Shown: positions 24,714-35,299, counted from the stretch's first letter. The stretch: DNA of 64,000 nucleotides from an uncultured Ruminococcus sp. (GCA_902792515.1 CADAZX010000003.1:19629-83628), one strand, 5' to 3'. Program-made: numbers and translations. Notes: a model not told the origin generated them from the letters alone.

Positions 24714-25715
24714 TCAGAGAAGACCTCTCCGCTCTCCCTTTTTTCTGACGCCGACGAGAGTGTAGGCCGTCACAAGCGCCGCCATGCCTCCCGCGAACAG
24801 GAACTTGTAATAGTACGGAATGGCGAGCGGCGTAAAGAAGCTCTCGATCACCGCCGAAGGGATCAGGAAAAGCACGCAGATCAGCATGATTTTGATCGCC
24901 TTTTTGCCCTGGACTATGATTGCGGTTTTGCGCGAGATCCGCCCCGGATTGATGATCGCGTACGCAATCAAAAATCCCGCCATGCCCGAAAGCCAGATCG
25001 CGAAGAGCTCCGTGACGCCGTGCGGCAGTATCAGAGACCAGAAGAACGCACCGGAACCGTTTGCGGCGGTGTAGCCGGCAAGCGCCCCTATGAGAAGGCC
25101 GTTCGTGACCATCGCGTAGAGCGTGAACAGGCCGAGAGTCAGGCCGCCCGCGAACGCCTCGATGCACACGACGATATTGTTCCCGCCGATGTACATTCCC
25201 GCGAGCGTCGACTTGAGAGCGCTGAACGTGTCGTAATTGCCCTCCTGCCTGATTCCCGCCAGCTGCTCCGCCGACATGAACGCGAGCGCGTTGTCCGGGT
25301 TCACGATCACGTACAAAAACGCGGTGAGCGCCGGCAGCGTAAACGCCAGAAAAGCGAAAAGGAAAAACCGGAACTCGCTCCTGAAAAGCTTCGGGAACCC
25401 CGTTCCCAAAAACCTGAAAACCTTCCCGAAATTGAAAACGGTCTTGCTGTAGATCGCCGAGTGCGCGTCCCCCACGATCGCGTTGAGATACTCGGCCGTC
25501 TCCGTCTCGCCCCAGAACGTTCTCACGTACGCAAGGTGGTTCGCGGTGACGTTGTAGAGCTCGATGTACCTGTCGACGCGTTCCTTCGTCGGCGCGGTTT
25601 TGGAGTGCGCGTTTCTCAGCCTGCTCCGCCTGCCTGTAAAGTACTTGTTTTCGCTCTCAAGCTCCTGCCATGTCGAAATATTCCTGCGGATGAAATCCTG
25701 CTCGGTTTCCGTCAT
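24714..25715 (-). CDS. SpoIIM/DUF95-like membrane protein, last gene of the MoxR operon
   Basis: 333 residues. A charged N-terminal domain of about 100 residues (RSRLRNAHSKTAPTKERVDRYIELYN) precedes six or so helices with SpoIIM-family landmarks: NNIVVCIEAFAGGLTLGLFTLY, LLIGALAGYTA, WSLILPHGVTELFAIWLSG and AGFLIAYAIINPG. In sporulation SpoIIM recruits peptidoglycan hydrolases for engulfment; the stand-alone DUF95 form coupled with RDD and MoxR genes is widespread and not sporulation-specific. Its ATG overlaps the RDD stop (ATGA), showing translational coupling. Confidence 0.85.
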   Translation of the reverse strand: MTETEQDFIRRNISTWQELESENKYFTGRRSRLRNAHSKTAPTKERVDRYIELYNVTANHLAYVRTFWGETETAEYLNAIVGDAHSAIYSKTVFNFGKVFRFLGTGFPKLFRSEFRFFLFAFLAFTLPALTAFLYVIVNPDNALAFMSAEQLAGIRQEGNYDTFSALKSTLAGMYIGGNNIVVCIEAFAGGLTLGLFTLYAMVTNGLLIGALAGYTAANGSGAFFWSLILPHGVTELFAIWLSGMAGFLIAYAIINPGRISRKTAIIVQGKKAIKIMLICVLFLIPSAVIESFFTPLAIPYYYKFLFAGGMAALVTAYTLVGVRKKGERRGLL

Positions 25716-26941
25716 ACGCGCACACCTCCCAAGATTCCGTGCAGCCACGCGTGATAGCGCGCCACTTCCCGGATGAACGAAAACGTTTTGTTCCGGTTGA
25801 GTTTTTTCGGCCTCTGCTGGCCGCTCTTTTCGAAAATGAACTCGGCGAATTTCCTGTCGTACGTTACCGGGGAAGGCAGGCGCGCGCGGTTCTCAAGGTA
25901 AGTCAAAAGCACTCTCGTCTCGTAGTACGTAAGATAGCCGCCCTCGGGAACGTATGAATTGCGCCGCTTCTCAGCCTGTTCGCGCTCGACGTCCTCCGCC
26001 CCCGCGAACGGATCCTCAACGGAATCATCGTGTTTTCCGCCGTTTTCCGCGTAATTTCCGGCGTTTTCCATATATTTACCGCCGTTTTCTATTAAATCTC
26101 CGCCGTTTTCAGCGCCAACGCTTCCTTCCGGCGTTACGTTATCCGAAGCTCTCGCCTTTTCGGTCATCGCGTGCATCTCGGCCAGAAAGTCGCTTATTTT
26201 TCTGTCACTCACACGCCCGAATCCGTCGAGATCTCCGCCCGCGTCATCATCACCAGCGTCTCCGTTTCCGGCAAGCTTCGCGTCCGCCGCGATCTTCCTC
26301 GCAAGCACTTCGGAAGCGTTTTTCACCCTGCCGACCTTGATCACCATCGTTCCCGCCGCCATGTCGCCGAGACGCTGCTTTTTCGCCGACAAAAGCGCCG
26401 CTACGCCGTCGGCAAACTCGCCGCCCGGAATCATGTGCAGAAACCGCATGACCGTTCTGACCGTAATCTGCGAAAACGACGCCGCCTCGCCTGTCACCGA
26501 AACGGCTCTTATGCCGAGGAGTTTTTTCCCGGGCGTGTAACCGCTCCAGACAGACTCGAAAATCTCAAAATAGACAAGCCTTGAGAGCAGAATTCCGAAG
26601 TACACGACAAGCGCCGTCGACGCGAAGTACTCGATGCCCTCGAAAATGTCAAAATCAAGGTCTATCGATACCCTTCCGTGGAAGAAAATGAAATAGACGG
26701 CGACAGCGACCGTGATCCAGAAGACCGCGCGTATGACCGTATCGACTACAGCCGCGGTAAAACGGCTGCCGAGCCCCGCCGACTCGTACTTGATCGTGAC
26801 GTTTTCGTGGGTGGAAATGTCGACAAAGTACCTCGGGCGCACTCCCGGGCCCTCTTCAAGCGCGCGAAGAGGCTCAGCCTGAGTGTCCTCCGGCCGCGTA
26901 TTCGGGTATTCGATTTTTCTTGTAAGAATGTCGTCTGCCAA
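25712..26941 (-). CDS. RDD family membrane protein with long acidic insert
   Basis: 409 residues. The RDD domain occupies about residues 50-200 (YESAGLGSRFTAAVVDTVIR, YTPGKKLLGIRAV, QRLGDMAAGTMVIK). A low-complexity region follows with ENGG-KYMENAGNYAENGG repeats, and a C-terminal 90-residue helical part (RVLLTYLENRARLPSP, FSFIREVARYHAW). Start is TTG at 26941 with GGAAGGA ten bases upstream; this site lies in the first unit of a triplicated sequence (26942-27010). Seen in many MoxR operons next to SpoIIM-like genes; role unknown. Confidence 0.82.
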   Translation of the reverse strand: MADDILTRKIEYPNTRPEDTQAEPLRALEEGPGVRPRYFVDISTHENVTIKYESAGLGSRFTAAVVDTVIRAVFWITVAVAVYFIFFHGRVSIDLDFDIFEGIEYFASTALVVYFGILLSRLVYFEIFESVWSGYTPGKKLLGIRAVSVTGEAASFSQITVRTVMRFLHMIPGGEFADGVAALLSAKKQRLGDMAAGTMVIKVGRVKNASEVLARKIAADAKLAGNGDAGDDDAGGDLDGFGRVSDRKISDFLAEMHAMTEKARASDNVTPEGSVGAENGGDLIENGGKYMENAGNYAENGGKHDDSVEDPFAGAEDVEREQAEKRRNSYVPEGGYLTYYETRVLLTYLENRARLPSPVTYDRKFAEFIFEKSGQQRPKKLNRNKTFSFIREVARYHAWLHGILGGVRV

Positions 26942-27010
26942 AATACTTCTTCCTTCCGCGATCTAATACTTTTTCTTTCCGCGATCCGGTAATACTTTCC
27001 TTCCGCGATT
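26942..27010 (-). repeat. Three tandem units each carrying a ribosome-site-like GGAAGGA
   Basis: Units of about 23-26 bases (AATACTTTCCTTCCGCGAT type on the plus strand) start near 26942, 26965 and 26991. Read on the minus strand each contains CGCGGAAGGAAA-GTATT; only the last-transcribed unit precedes a start codon, that of the RDD gene. Confidence 0.8.
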
Positions 27011-28376
27011 TAAAGAATGCCTCTTTTTTTGATGTTGAGATACGCCGCCACCGTGCTGAGCGACAGCTTGTCCGGCTCCACGTCGAAGCTCATTATTCCC
27101 GCGTTTTTGAGAACCGCCGCGATCTTCTGCCTGTCGCGAACGTACTTGAGCGCCGCCGACCTCATATACACGTCCGGGGCCTCTTTCTCCGCGCCCGAAG
27201 CGCTTCCGTTTTCGCCCGTGCCGCCGTTCGAAGCCTTTCCGTAGGCGATCTCCGCGAGCCGCGGGTCCTTTATCGTGACGGCACACACAAGGTGGCGCGA
27301 CAGGTGGCCTTTCACCGCGTTCGCGAACCTGACCGCCTCTTCGGTGTTGAAAAGCTGCGTGAACACGAAAATGAGCGACCTGCGTTTTACGACTGTCTCG
27401 AATTCCGCTGCCGCGCGCTCGTAGTCGGCGGCGTTTTCACCGCTCTCGGCCTTGTAAAAAACGTCCGCGATCAGTTCGAACTGTCCGGGCCCCTTCGCCG
27501 CGCTCACGAACCTCTTGACGTCGGCCGCGAAAAGCTGCGTACCGAAATTGTCGCCGCCCTTGAGGCAGTAGTCCGCCAGCAGGAACGACGCGTTGATAGC
27601 GTAGTCGAGCATCAGAATGTTGTTGTACGTTCCGTTCATCACGCGGCTCGAGTCGATCATCGCGTAGATGTACTGGTTCCTCTCGGGCGCGAACGTGTTG
27701 ACCGTGAGTTCGCCTGTCCTTGCGGTCGCGGCCCAGTTGATCATTTTGTAGTTGTCGCCCTCGGTGTACTGCCTGAGCGTACTGAACTCCCCGTTTTCGG
27801 CGTTGGCCCTCACCTGCTTGATGCCGCTGACCAGAAGGTTCTGCGAAAGCGCCGCCATGTCGTAGTCGGACAGGTCGCGGATGTTCGGGTAGACGCGGTG
27901 ACGTGAGTCCGGCGTCGCGAACTTCCTTTTGCGCCTGATCAGCCCGATAACGCCCGGATATCTCACCGTAACCGCCGGAAAAACGTACTCGCCGCGTTTC
28001 AGCGGCTTCAGCGTGTATTCGAAAACGTGCTCGGAGTGCGCCGGGATTTCCGCCCTCATTGGCAGCTTTCCGTGTTCAAAATGTTCGGGAACGTCGTCCG
28101 TAATCTCGACCGTGAGCATCCTGTCCGACGTGTTCCGCACGTATATTTCCACGGTGTGGGTGTGGTTGAGCGAGAGCTTTGCCTCAAGAACGCGCCCCGC
28201 CTCGATGCAGCCGGTTTTGGGCGTGGCGACGGAATCGTAAACGACAAGCACCGCAGCGGCAACGATCGTAAGAACGAACGCCGCAACGGCAAAGTCGGTT
28301 CCGCCTGCGAACCCTGCAACAGCTGTAAGGACGGCGCAGACCGCCGCCACAAGTGCGAGACGCTTAGTAACTCCCA

Positions 28377-28377
<1 letters not shown>
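27010..28377 (-). CDS. DUF58 domain protein
   Basis: 455 residues. Two N-terminal membrane helices, a beta domain (LKPLKRGEYVFPAVTVRYPGVIGL), then the DUF58 core: YPNIRDLSDYDM, the hallmark LRQYTEGDNYKMINWAATARTGELTV, and a von Willebrand A-like fold (YAMIDSSRVMNG). DUF58 proteins work with MoxR ATPases, probably in assembly or maturation of envelope complexes. The ATG shares one base with the MoxR stop (TGATG), so translation is coupled. Confidence 0.92.
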
Positions 28378-29320
<943 letters not shown>

Positions 29321-29324
<4 letters not shown>

Positions 29325-30436
29325 TGCAGTCTCTCCTTCCGGATCTTTTCGGTTTGTTCAATAAGATTGCTCAGCATTCGCGGTGTGATCCGCTCGTTTT
29401 CCGCGTTATAATACAGTTCCACCAGCCTGTCGAGCCCGCTCCCTTTAAAGCGGTCCGACGCCAGCGCGTTCTCCATGATCTCGTCAAAGCCCGACGCGTC
29501 CTGCATTCCGGTCGCCGCCGCTATGTCGTCCGCGAGTGCCTCCATGTGGATCTTGAACCCGATGCTCTCCGAGCCTGTTCTTCTGTACATCTCGGCAAGG
29601 GCGGAAATGTGCTCCGTCTCGTTTCGCTTTTCGACCGCCGCCAGCTTTTCGGGCGCCCCTAAGCGCTGAGCGAGCGAGAGAAGCAGAATGATCAGCGCCG
29701 CCGCCAGCCACACCAGCCCGAGAATAAAGCCCCATCCAAGTATGTCCGGCGCCGGGTCGGAGGCAAGTCCCGAGTAGCACTCGTCAAAGAGCACCTTTTT
29801 GTAGCCGGTCGACTCGCACAATTCGTCTAAAAATACGAGAAATCTGCTTCCGTCCGAGCTGTCGGTTTTAAGGCTCTGATTGAAGAGCGCCGTCGCCTCG
29901 GCCTCCGGAACGACGTAAAATGCGCCATTTCCGCACCTGACGCGCGTGCGGTCGCCGCCGTTTCCCGTAACAGCGAGACTCATCTGCTGCGTTCCCGGAC
30001 CCGGAGTTACGTCGGCGATCAGCTCCATATAGACGTCCGGGGATTCGGAAACGATGACGAACACAGTCCCGTTTTCGGCCGCCTTCACGACACCGGCGAT
30101 GTCTCCGTTTATGTTCACAGGCTCGGGCAGTACCGCGATCGAGTCGGCCGGCAGAAAACGCGCCAGCTTCGTGAAGCGCTCCACCTTCGCGCCGCGAGTC
30201 TCCTTCAGAAACTTCTGTGCGGAAAGGAAGATGCCCTTGATCCCGTAGTCCGTCACGCCGTAGGTCGTGGGCGTGTTCCGGAGTTCCTTCGTGGACGATA
30301 TCCTGTCGATCACAAAAATGAGCAGTCCCAAAGCGGCTGCGATTATGAGAAGCGTCACCACGGCTCTTTTCGCTCCGCCCGCCTTGGTTTTTAGGGCTTT
30401 CCCGGCTTTTTTCGCGTCTTTTGTCATTTTCGCCAT
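29321..30436 (-). CDS. DUF4350 domain membrane protein
   Basis: 371 residues. One helix near the N-terminus (VVTLLIIAAALGLLIFVI) is followed by an extracytoplasmic DUF4350 domain (GVTDYGIKGIFLSAQKFL, SIAVLPEP, NGTVFVIVSESP). A second helix (LGWGFILGLVWLAAALIILLL) leads to a cytoplasmic helical tail. The same order of DUF4129, DUF4350, MoxR, DUF58 is found in many bacteria. Start overlaps the stop of the DUF4129 gene. Confidence 0.85.
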
Positions 30437-31170
30437 CAGCCGCTCACCTCCCCTCCGGCTCCGCCATCCGGTTCGCTGTCGGATCCGGCGGAATCTATCT
30501 TGAAGAGGATCGCGTCGCGGGCAGTGAAAAACCGGTCGAGCTCGTCCTGTTTTATATTCTTAAAGCCGTACCAGACGCGGTCGAAGCACGAGAAGAAAGG
30601 CGCGATCTCGCCGTTTTCCACACGTCCCGAACCGACCGCCTCGCGCATGTAGAACCTGTTCGTCTTGTAGCGCGCTATCCGGATCACCTCGCCCCTGTTT
30701 AACTCGGTGAGAAGGTTTATGAAAAGGTAGCGGTAGGCCATCCTGAAGTCGCCCTCGCCACGGAACTTCCTCGCGAGTTCGAGCGCCGCGTCCGGAGCTT
30801 CGGAAAACTCGAGAAGGTCCTCCTCCGTGAGCATGTCGCGCTTCTTTTTCTTTTTTAAGGTTTTAGCAAGTTTCACGGCCAGAATAATTAAACCGGTCAG
30901 AACGGCCGCTCCGAGCACGATCAATACGACCGTCGCAACGGTTTTCGCGCCGCCGCCTCCTCCGCCGCCGCCTTTAAAGTTAAGCAGCGAAAACAGCTTT
31001 TCGAGCAGTCTTCCGAGCCACTCCATGACCTTCTGACGTATCTCGTTTATCCACTCCAGAACGGGCTTCAGCCAGGAGACGTCGATGCTCGAGCCGGATC
31101 TATTAAATTCGCTGCCGGACATTATCTCGTCGATGATCTCGCCGGCGCGTTCTGTTCCCGCTTCGTTCAT
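30436..31170 (-). CDS. DUF4129 domain membrane protein
   Basis: 244 residues: an extracytoplasmic segment of about 60 residues, a Gly-rich stretch (GGGGGGGG), one helix (VATVVLIVLGAAVLTGLIILAV), a Lys-rich turn and a C-terminal DUF4129-type cytoplasmic domain (ALELARKFRGEGDFRMAYRYLFINLLTELNRGEVIRIARYKTN in pieces). Second gene of the operon; overlaps both neighbours by a few bases. Confidence 0.8.
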   Translation of the reverse strand: MNEAGTERAGEIIDEIMSGSEFNRSGSSIDVSWLKPVLEWINEIRQKVMEWLGRLLEKLFSLLNFKGGGGGGGGAKTVATVVLIVLGAAVLTGLIILAVKLAKTLKKKKKRDMLTEEDLLEFSEAPDAALELARKFRGEGDFRMAYRYLFINLLTELNRGEVIRIARYKTNRFYMREAVGSGRVENGEIAPFFSCFDRVWYGFKNIKQDELDRFFTARDAILFKIDSAGSDSEPDGGAGGEVSG

Positions 31171-32126
31171 GATTTCCGCTCCTCAAAAAAGTCGTTCAGA
31201 CCGAGTTCGTAATTGCGGACAGCGTTGCCGCCCGGAACACGTTCCATGTATGAATAAGTCAGCGCCGCGTCGGTAAAATAAAACGACACGGACGCCACGG
31301 ATGTCAAAATCGCGCTTACAAGTGAAATTACAAAGCTGCTTCCCGACAGGGCCGGAATCAGCAGCAGCGAATCGATCGCGACGACCGCCGCGTTCCCGCC
31401 TATGCTGAGGATGTACGACAGCGCAAAAACGCAGATAACGTGCCACGCGCGCTTTTTCGTCGCCTTCCACGACGCCTTCATCGCCGCGAAAATGAACAGA
31501 TTGTCGCACACGATAAACTGCCGTGTGTAGCCCCACCGCGCGAGCAGATAGATTGCGACGGCGGCGAGCGCGAGCGTTCCCGCTCCAATGGCGACCAGAA
31601 CCGGAGTTGAATTGAACAGGGTTTCCGTGCCGTTCTCCAGAAGGAAAACAATCGACGCGACGCCTCCGAACGTCAGTATGAGCGATAAGACCCACACAAC
31701 GGCGTAAATGATTGAGTACAGAATCAGATTCATCAGAAACAGCCTGAACCCGCGCTTCAACGTGTCCGAAAACGCCGGCCTGTCCCCGAAAACGGTCAGC
31801 CTGTAGACGTGGTAAATGACCGCTCCGGTCACCAGCACCTGCAGCACAAACGTGAACACCATCATCAGTCCTTCGCCGACAAAAAGCAGCAAAAAAATGC
31901 CGAAATCGCCCAGAAGAGTTCCGTCGCTCTCCGTGATCGATTGCAGCGCGTTGACAAGCACGAACTCGCTCGTGAGGAGCTTCGCGATAAATATAAAAGG
32001 CAGGTGAAAAGCAAGTACAAAAGGCAGCAGCGCCTTGTACTCCCTGCCGGCGAAAGTGACCGCGAAATCGAGACAGTCGACGGCCCTCACCCGTTTTTCC
32101 TTTGGTTTGTTTTCACCTGTTTTCAT
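31167..32126 (-). CDS. Multi-pass membrane protein, first gene of the MoxR operon
   Basis: 319 residues with six predicted helices, including FLLLFVGEGLMMVFTFVLQVLV and VWVLSLILTFGGVASIVFLL. The soluble N-terminus is short. The overall plan resembles glycerophosphodiesterase membrane-domain or DUF975-type proteins, which share this operon position elsewhere; I cannot assign a function. ATG at 32126 follows GAGGAG, and a consensus promoter lies just upstream. Confidence 0.7.
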   Translation of the reverse strand: MKTGENKPKEKRVRAVDCLDFAVTFAGREYKALLPFVLAFHLPFIFIAKLLTSEFVLVNALQSITESDGTLLGDFGIFLLLFVGEGLMMVFTFVLQVLVTGAVIYHVYRLTVFGDRPAFSDTLKRGFRLFLMNLILYSIIYAVVWVLSLILTFGGVASIVFLLENGTETLFNSTPVLVAIGAGTLALAAVAIYLLARWGYTRQFIVCDNLFIFAAMKASWKATKKRAWHVICVFALSYILSIGGNAAVVAIDSLLLIPALSGSSFVISLVSAILTSVASVSFYFTDAALTYSYMERVPGGNAVRNYELGLNDFFEERKS

Positions 32127-32148
32127 ACGAAAAACTCCTCGCGGATGT

Positions 32149-32177
32149 ATTATACCCGAAAGGAGTTTTTAATGCAA
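32149..32177 (-). promoter_or_regulatory. Promoter of the MoxR/DUF58 operon
   Basis: TTGCAT (32172-32177) and TATAAT (32149-32154) on the minus strand with a 17-base spacer, 23 bases before the ATG. No other promoter is obvious down to 24714, so seven genes are probably one transcript. Confidence 0.75.
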
Positions 32178-32255
32178 CAAAAATGATATTTCCCGCCTGC
32201 CGCGTGTATTTCCCGGGAACGCGCGTTTTTCCGTTTCCGGGCGGCTGTGCGCGTT

Positions 32256-32906
32256 TTACTCCAGTCCGAAAAGGACCTTTCTGAAGAGCTTCCGCGTTCT
32301 GTCGGCGCCGATCGCCTTTATAAACGCGTCGGTCGAGGGACCGCCCTTTTCGAGCAGGCCGTCAACGTAAACAGCGGCTTTCTTTTTCTTGGCTTCAAGA
32401 TCCGTGACTAAGGGCGCGGGGGATCCGGCAAACGCCTCGAAATGCTCGCGCGCGAGAGCGTCGATTTCGCTCGAGCGGTCCTTTTTTGCCTTCTTTGAGA
32501 CGCCGGAGCCGAGCTTGATCGAGTCGTACCAGTGCTCGCCCGGGTCGCGTTCGGGAATACTCTCATACTTCTTCGCGACGCTAGTTAGCTTTTCTTCGTC
32601 GAAGCCGCCGAGCAACGTGTCGTAGAGCTCGATTATGAGAGTGTCGTTCCCCATCGCGAGGATCCTGTCGTACGAGTAAAGCGGCAGGTCGGCGAAAAGC
32701 GGGTTCACGATCACCGTGTCCATTTTCATGAGGCCGAAAAAGCCCTTCGCGCTCATCACGGACACACGGCCGAGCCCCTCCGCGTCGAACGCCTTCACCG
32801 CGAACTTCATACCATTCGCCTTAATGGCGGCAAAATCGCCGGCGGGGGCCTCCTTCAAAGGGTACTTTTTTCCTATAATTCCGAGAAAAACGTCAACCTT
32901 TTCCAT
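32256..32906 (-). CDS. Uncharacterised cytoplasmic protein, end of a four-gene operon
   Basis: 216 residues with no membrane helix. Distinct segments are GRVSVMSAKGFFGLMKMDTV, NPLFADLPLYSYDRILAMGN and DTLIIELYDTLL, then a charged helical second half. The pattern of a Pro/Leu-rich core with D-LPL-S-D and LI-E-YDT loosely recalls ferredoxin-dependent bilin reductases, but the resemblance is too weak to call. The ATG at 32906 overlaps the upstream stop (TGATG), so it is translationally coupled to the membrane protein before it. Confidence 0.75.
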   Translation of the reverse strand: MEKVDVFLGIIGKKYPLKEAPAGDFAAIKANGMKFAVKAFDAEGLGRVSVMSAKGFFGLMKMDTVIVNPLFADLPLYSYDRILAMGNDTLIIELYDTLLGGFDEEKLTSVAKKYESIPERDPGEHWYDSIKLGSGVSKKAKKDRSSEIDALAREHFEAFAGSPAPLVTDLEAKKKKAAVYVDGLLEKGGPSTDAFIKAIGADRTRKLFRKVLFGLE

Positions 32907-33577
32907 CACGCGCACTCCCCCGTTTTAAGCTTCAGTTGCTCCAGACCGAACTTGTGGAGCAGAAGCGCTCCTATCAGGAACGAGCCCTGTCCGGCAACGT
33001 TTACGCCCTCCGCGATCCAGTTCATTGACGCCTGCGCGAAGTCTCTTGTCGAGAGGTAGCCCATCGAGAGCGAGCACACAAATCCGACGATGAAGAAGAT
33101 CATCACCCACGCCTTTTTGAGCTTCGCGGAGAGGATCGACAGCACGGTGCTGATGAGACCGAGGCCGACGACCATCAGCGAAACGAATATCATCGTTCCC
33201 TTGAAGAGCGGTACCGCGGCGGCGGCTGTCAGCGAGAGCGCTTTTCCTGACGCTTTTTCCGGCGCTTTTTTCGACGTCTGACGCCATATCAGCATCGCCA
33301 GAATTCCGACGCCTGCCAGCAGAAAGCCGATCGACTGTAGCGGGAAAAACATCGCGTTGAGCGGCTCGAAATCGCAAAGACCGAGTGCGTAAAGCAGCTT
33401 GTAGAGAGCCTTGAGCGAGCCGGCGCATATAATGTCGATCGCGCCGGCGGCAAAAAGCGCGAACGCGCCCTTGCTCATTTTGTTGTAGAGGTCGCGCATC
33501 AGGATCACGGCGGCGGCCGCGAACAGTATTACCGGTATGAAGTCACAGAGCGCCATCGGCACGGAAAACTCTTTCAT
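32906..33577 (-). CDS. Six-helix membrane protein of unknown function
   Basis: 223 residues, about six hydrophobic segments (FIPVILFAAAAVILM, FALFAAGAIDIICAGSL, IGFLLAGVGILAMLIW and others) separated by short loops and a Lys/Ala/Ser turn at about residue 105. No family is recognised. Preceded by GAGGACTT. It lies between a DUF1295 protein and the uncharacterised 32256-32906 gene, in the same operon. Confidence 0.7.
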   Translation of the reverse strand: MKEFSVPMALCDFIPVILFAAAAVILMRDLYNKMSKGAFALFAAGAIDIICAGSLKALYKLLYALGLCDFEPLNAMFFPLQSIGFLLAGVGILAMLIWRQTSKKAPEKASGKALSLTAAAAVPLFKGTMIFVSLMVVGLGLISTVLSILSAKLKKAWVMIFFIVGFVCSLSMGYLSTRDFAQASMNWIAEGVNVAGQGSFLIGALLLHKFGLEQLKLKTGECA

Positions 33578-33607
33578 GATTTGAAGTCCTCGCGGATACT
33601 TTTAAAG

Positions 33608-34432
33608 TCACTTGTCTTCTTTTTTCTCTTTGTTCAGGCTGTAGATCGGGAGCAGCGGGATGATGATAGGCGTCTTTTTGACGTATTCCCTGTACTCCTG
33701 CTTGTCGCCGTAGCTCGAATTCTGGCGCTTTTCCATACGTTGCGCGCCGTTGAACATGATGAAAACGATCGCGACGTATGCGAAAACCGCGACAATCCAC
33801 TGCCAGACGTTGGCGTAAGCAGTGATTCCCGCGACAAACACACCTGTCCAGAACGTTATCTCGCCGAAGTAGTTCGGGCAGCGCACCATTTTGTAGAGGC
33901 CTTTTGTCGCGACCATGTCGGGACGCTCCTTTTTCTGGTCGCCCTTCTGCTTGTCGGCAATCGACTCAAGCACGAGACCGGCGATCGAAATCACGAAGCC
34001 GACAACCGGAACGATAAAGTCGGTTTTGGCGTTAACGTAGCGGAAAAGCATCGGGCTGGTCTGCGCGACGTAGAGCGCCGCGACGAAGATCCAGATGAAA
34101 GCGAGCACGAACACGGGCATTTTCTTCTCTTTGTTCTTGGAGAGAGAGTCCTTCGCGACGTCCGTCTTTCTGAACGATGCGTTTTTGAGCTCGCGGACGA
34201 GAAGGAATCCGGAGAGCCTCACGCCGTAGGCGATGAAAAGGAGCATCTGGACAAGCACAATCCAGAACGGAACGGCGGTCGGATTCACGAGGTACATAAT
34301 GAAGATCGCGATTCCGCAGCCCGCGACCGCAAAGCCGTAGCCTATCGAAAGAAAATACACGAACTTGTAAAAGCCCACACAGCAGAGCACCGCGCTGACA
34401 GCGTAAAGTATTCCTAAAAGAGCCCAGGGCAT
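33608..34432 (-). CDS. DUF1295 / steroid 5-alpha-reductase-fold membrane protein
   Basis: 274 residues with six to seven helices. The C-terminal signature VATKGLYKMVRCPNYFGEI followed by TFWTGVF and, near the end, QNSSYGDKQEYREYVKKTP is that of the DUF1295 family, which shares the fold of steroid 5-alpha reductases and isoprenylcysteine methyltransferases. Such proteins use NADPH or S-adenosylmethionine on lipid-like substrates inside the membrane. The N-terminal half has the LSIGYGFAV turn of DUF1295. The ATG follows AGGAGG by 7 bases and lies 3 bases after the dehydrogenase gene. Confidence 0.82.
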   Translation of the reverse strand: MPWALLGILYAVSAVLCCVGFYKFVYFLSIGYGFAVAGCGIAIFIMYLVNPTAVPFWIVLVQMLLFIAYGVRLSGFLLVRELKNASFRKTDVAKDSLSKNKEKKMPVFVLAFIWIFVAALYVAQTSPMLFRYVNAKTDFIVPVVGFVISIAGLVLESIADKQKGDQKKERPDMVATKGLYKMVRCPNYFGEITFWTGVFVAGITAYANVWQWIVAVFAYVAIVFIMFNGAQRMEKRQNSSYGDKQEYREYVKKTPIIIPLLPIYSLNKEKKEDK

Positions 34433-34435
34433 GAT

Positions 34436-35299
34436 TTATTCCTCCTTGCCGAAGTATTTTTTCAGATATTCCGCGAAGCTCGCCTCGCCCACCTCGGTAT
34501 CGCCTACCAGGTCGTGGCTGAGCGTCCACTTCGAGAAAAGAATGATGTCGTGTTTGCCCGCTTTTTTGATCTTGGGAAGATTTGCGAGCACTCCGAAAAG
34601 CCACGCCGGCGCCCACTTGATCTTGAGGGGCTTACCCGCTGCCTTAAAGCAGAGGTTCGCCATCTCCTCGTAGGAGTACGTCTCTTTTCCGCCCACGTTG
34701 TACGTCACGTTGGTGTCGAACATATGGTCGACGATAAACGCCGCGAAATCCGGGCAGTCGACAACGTTCGCCTTCACGCCGCCGAACCCTTTGAGGAGCT
34801 GCATTTCACCTTTGTCAACGTAAGGCTTGAAAACCTTCGCGATGTCGTAGAAATATCCGGTGGGCCTGTAGATCACGTAGTCCATCGGCTCCTTCTTGAT
34901 ATCCTGCTCGACAAGGTATTTTGCGTGCAGCATCGGAACCTTCTCTGCACCGGGTTCGTCGCACGAAATGACCGAAATATAGTTAAATTTCTTCACTCCA
35001 GCGCGCTTGCACTCCTCGTAGAGGTTCATGTTTCCGCGGTAGTCGATGTCATAGGACGTAAACCTTGTGGAGGCGCCGGTGAGGCCCATGGTCGTGATGA
35101 CGACTTCCGCGCCGTCGCAAAGGCCCTTCAGCGTGTCGGGGTTCGTCGCGTCGATTTTTACAAACGTATACTTTCCGGCGGTTCCTGCAACATCTGTTTC
35201 GCGAAGGTCTGCCGCGACCACTTCATAATCTCTCGCACAGAGAACTTTCAGAATTTCCGCGCCCAAATTGCCGAACGCGCCGGCGAGTACAACTTTCAT
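34436..35299 (-). CDS. NmrA/atypical SDR family NAD(P)-binding protein
   Basis: 287 residues. N-terminal Rossmann loop GAFGNLG at residues 7-13, VVAADLRE, VVITTMGLTG, and a central FNYISVISCDEPG. An atypical-SDR HxxxK-like HAKYLVEQD is followed by DYVIYRPTGYF. Lacks the usual YxxxK of classical SDRs. It resembles NmrA and divinyl-reductase-like proteins that reduce or sense nucleotides. First gene of the operon with 33608, 32906 and 32256. Its own promoter is at 35362-35391. Confidence 0.85.
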   Translation of the reverse strand: MKVVLAGAFGNLGAEILKVLCARDYEVVAADLRETDVAGTAGKYTFVKIDATNPDTLKGLCDGAEVVITTMGLTGASTRFTSYDIDYRGNMNLYEECKRAGVKKFNYISVISCDEPGAEKVPMLHAKYLVEQDIKKEPMDYVIYRPTGYFYDIAKVFKPYVDKGEMQLLKGFGGVKANVVDCPDFAAFIVDHMFDTNVTYNVGGKETYSYEEMANLCFKAAGKPLKIKWAPAWLFGVLANLPKIKKAGKHDIILFSKWTLSHDLVGDTEVGEASFAEYLKKYFGKEE

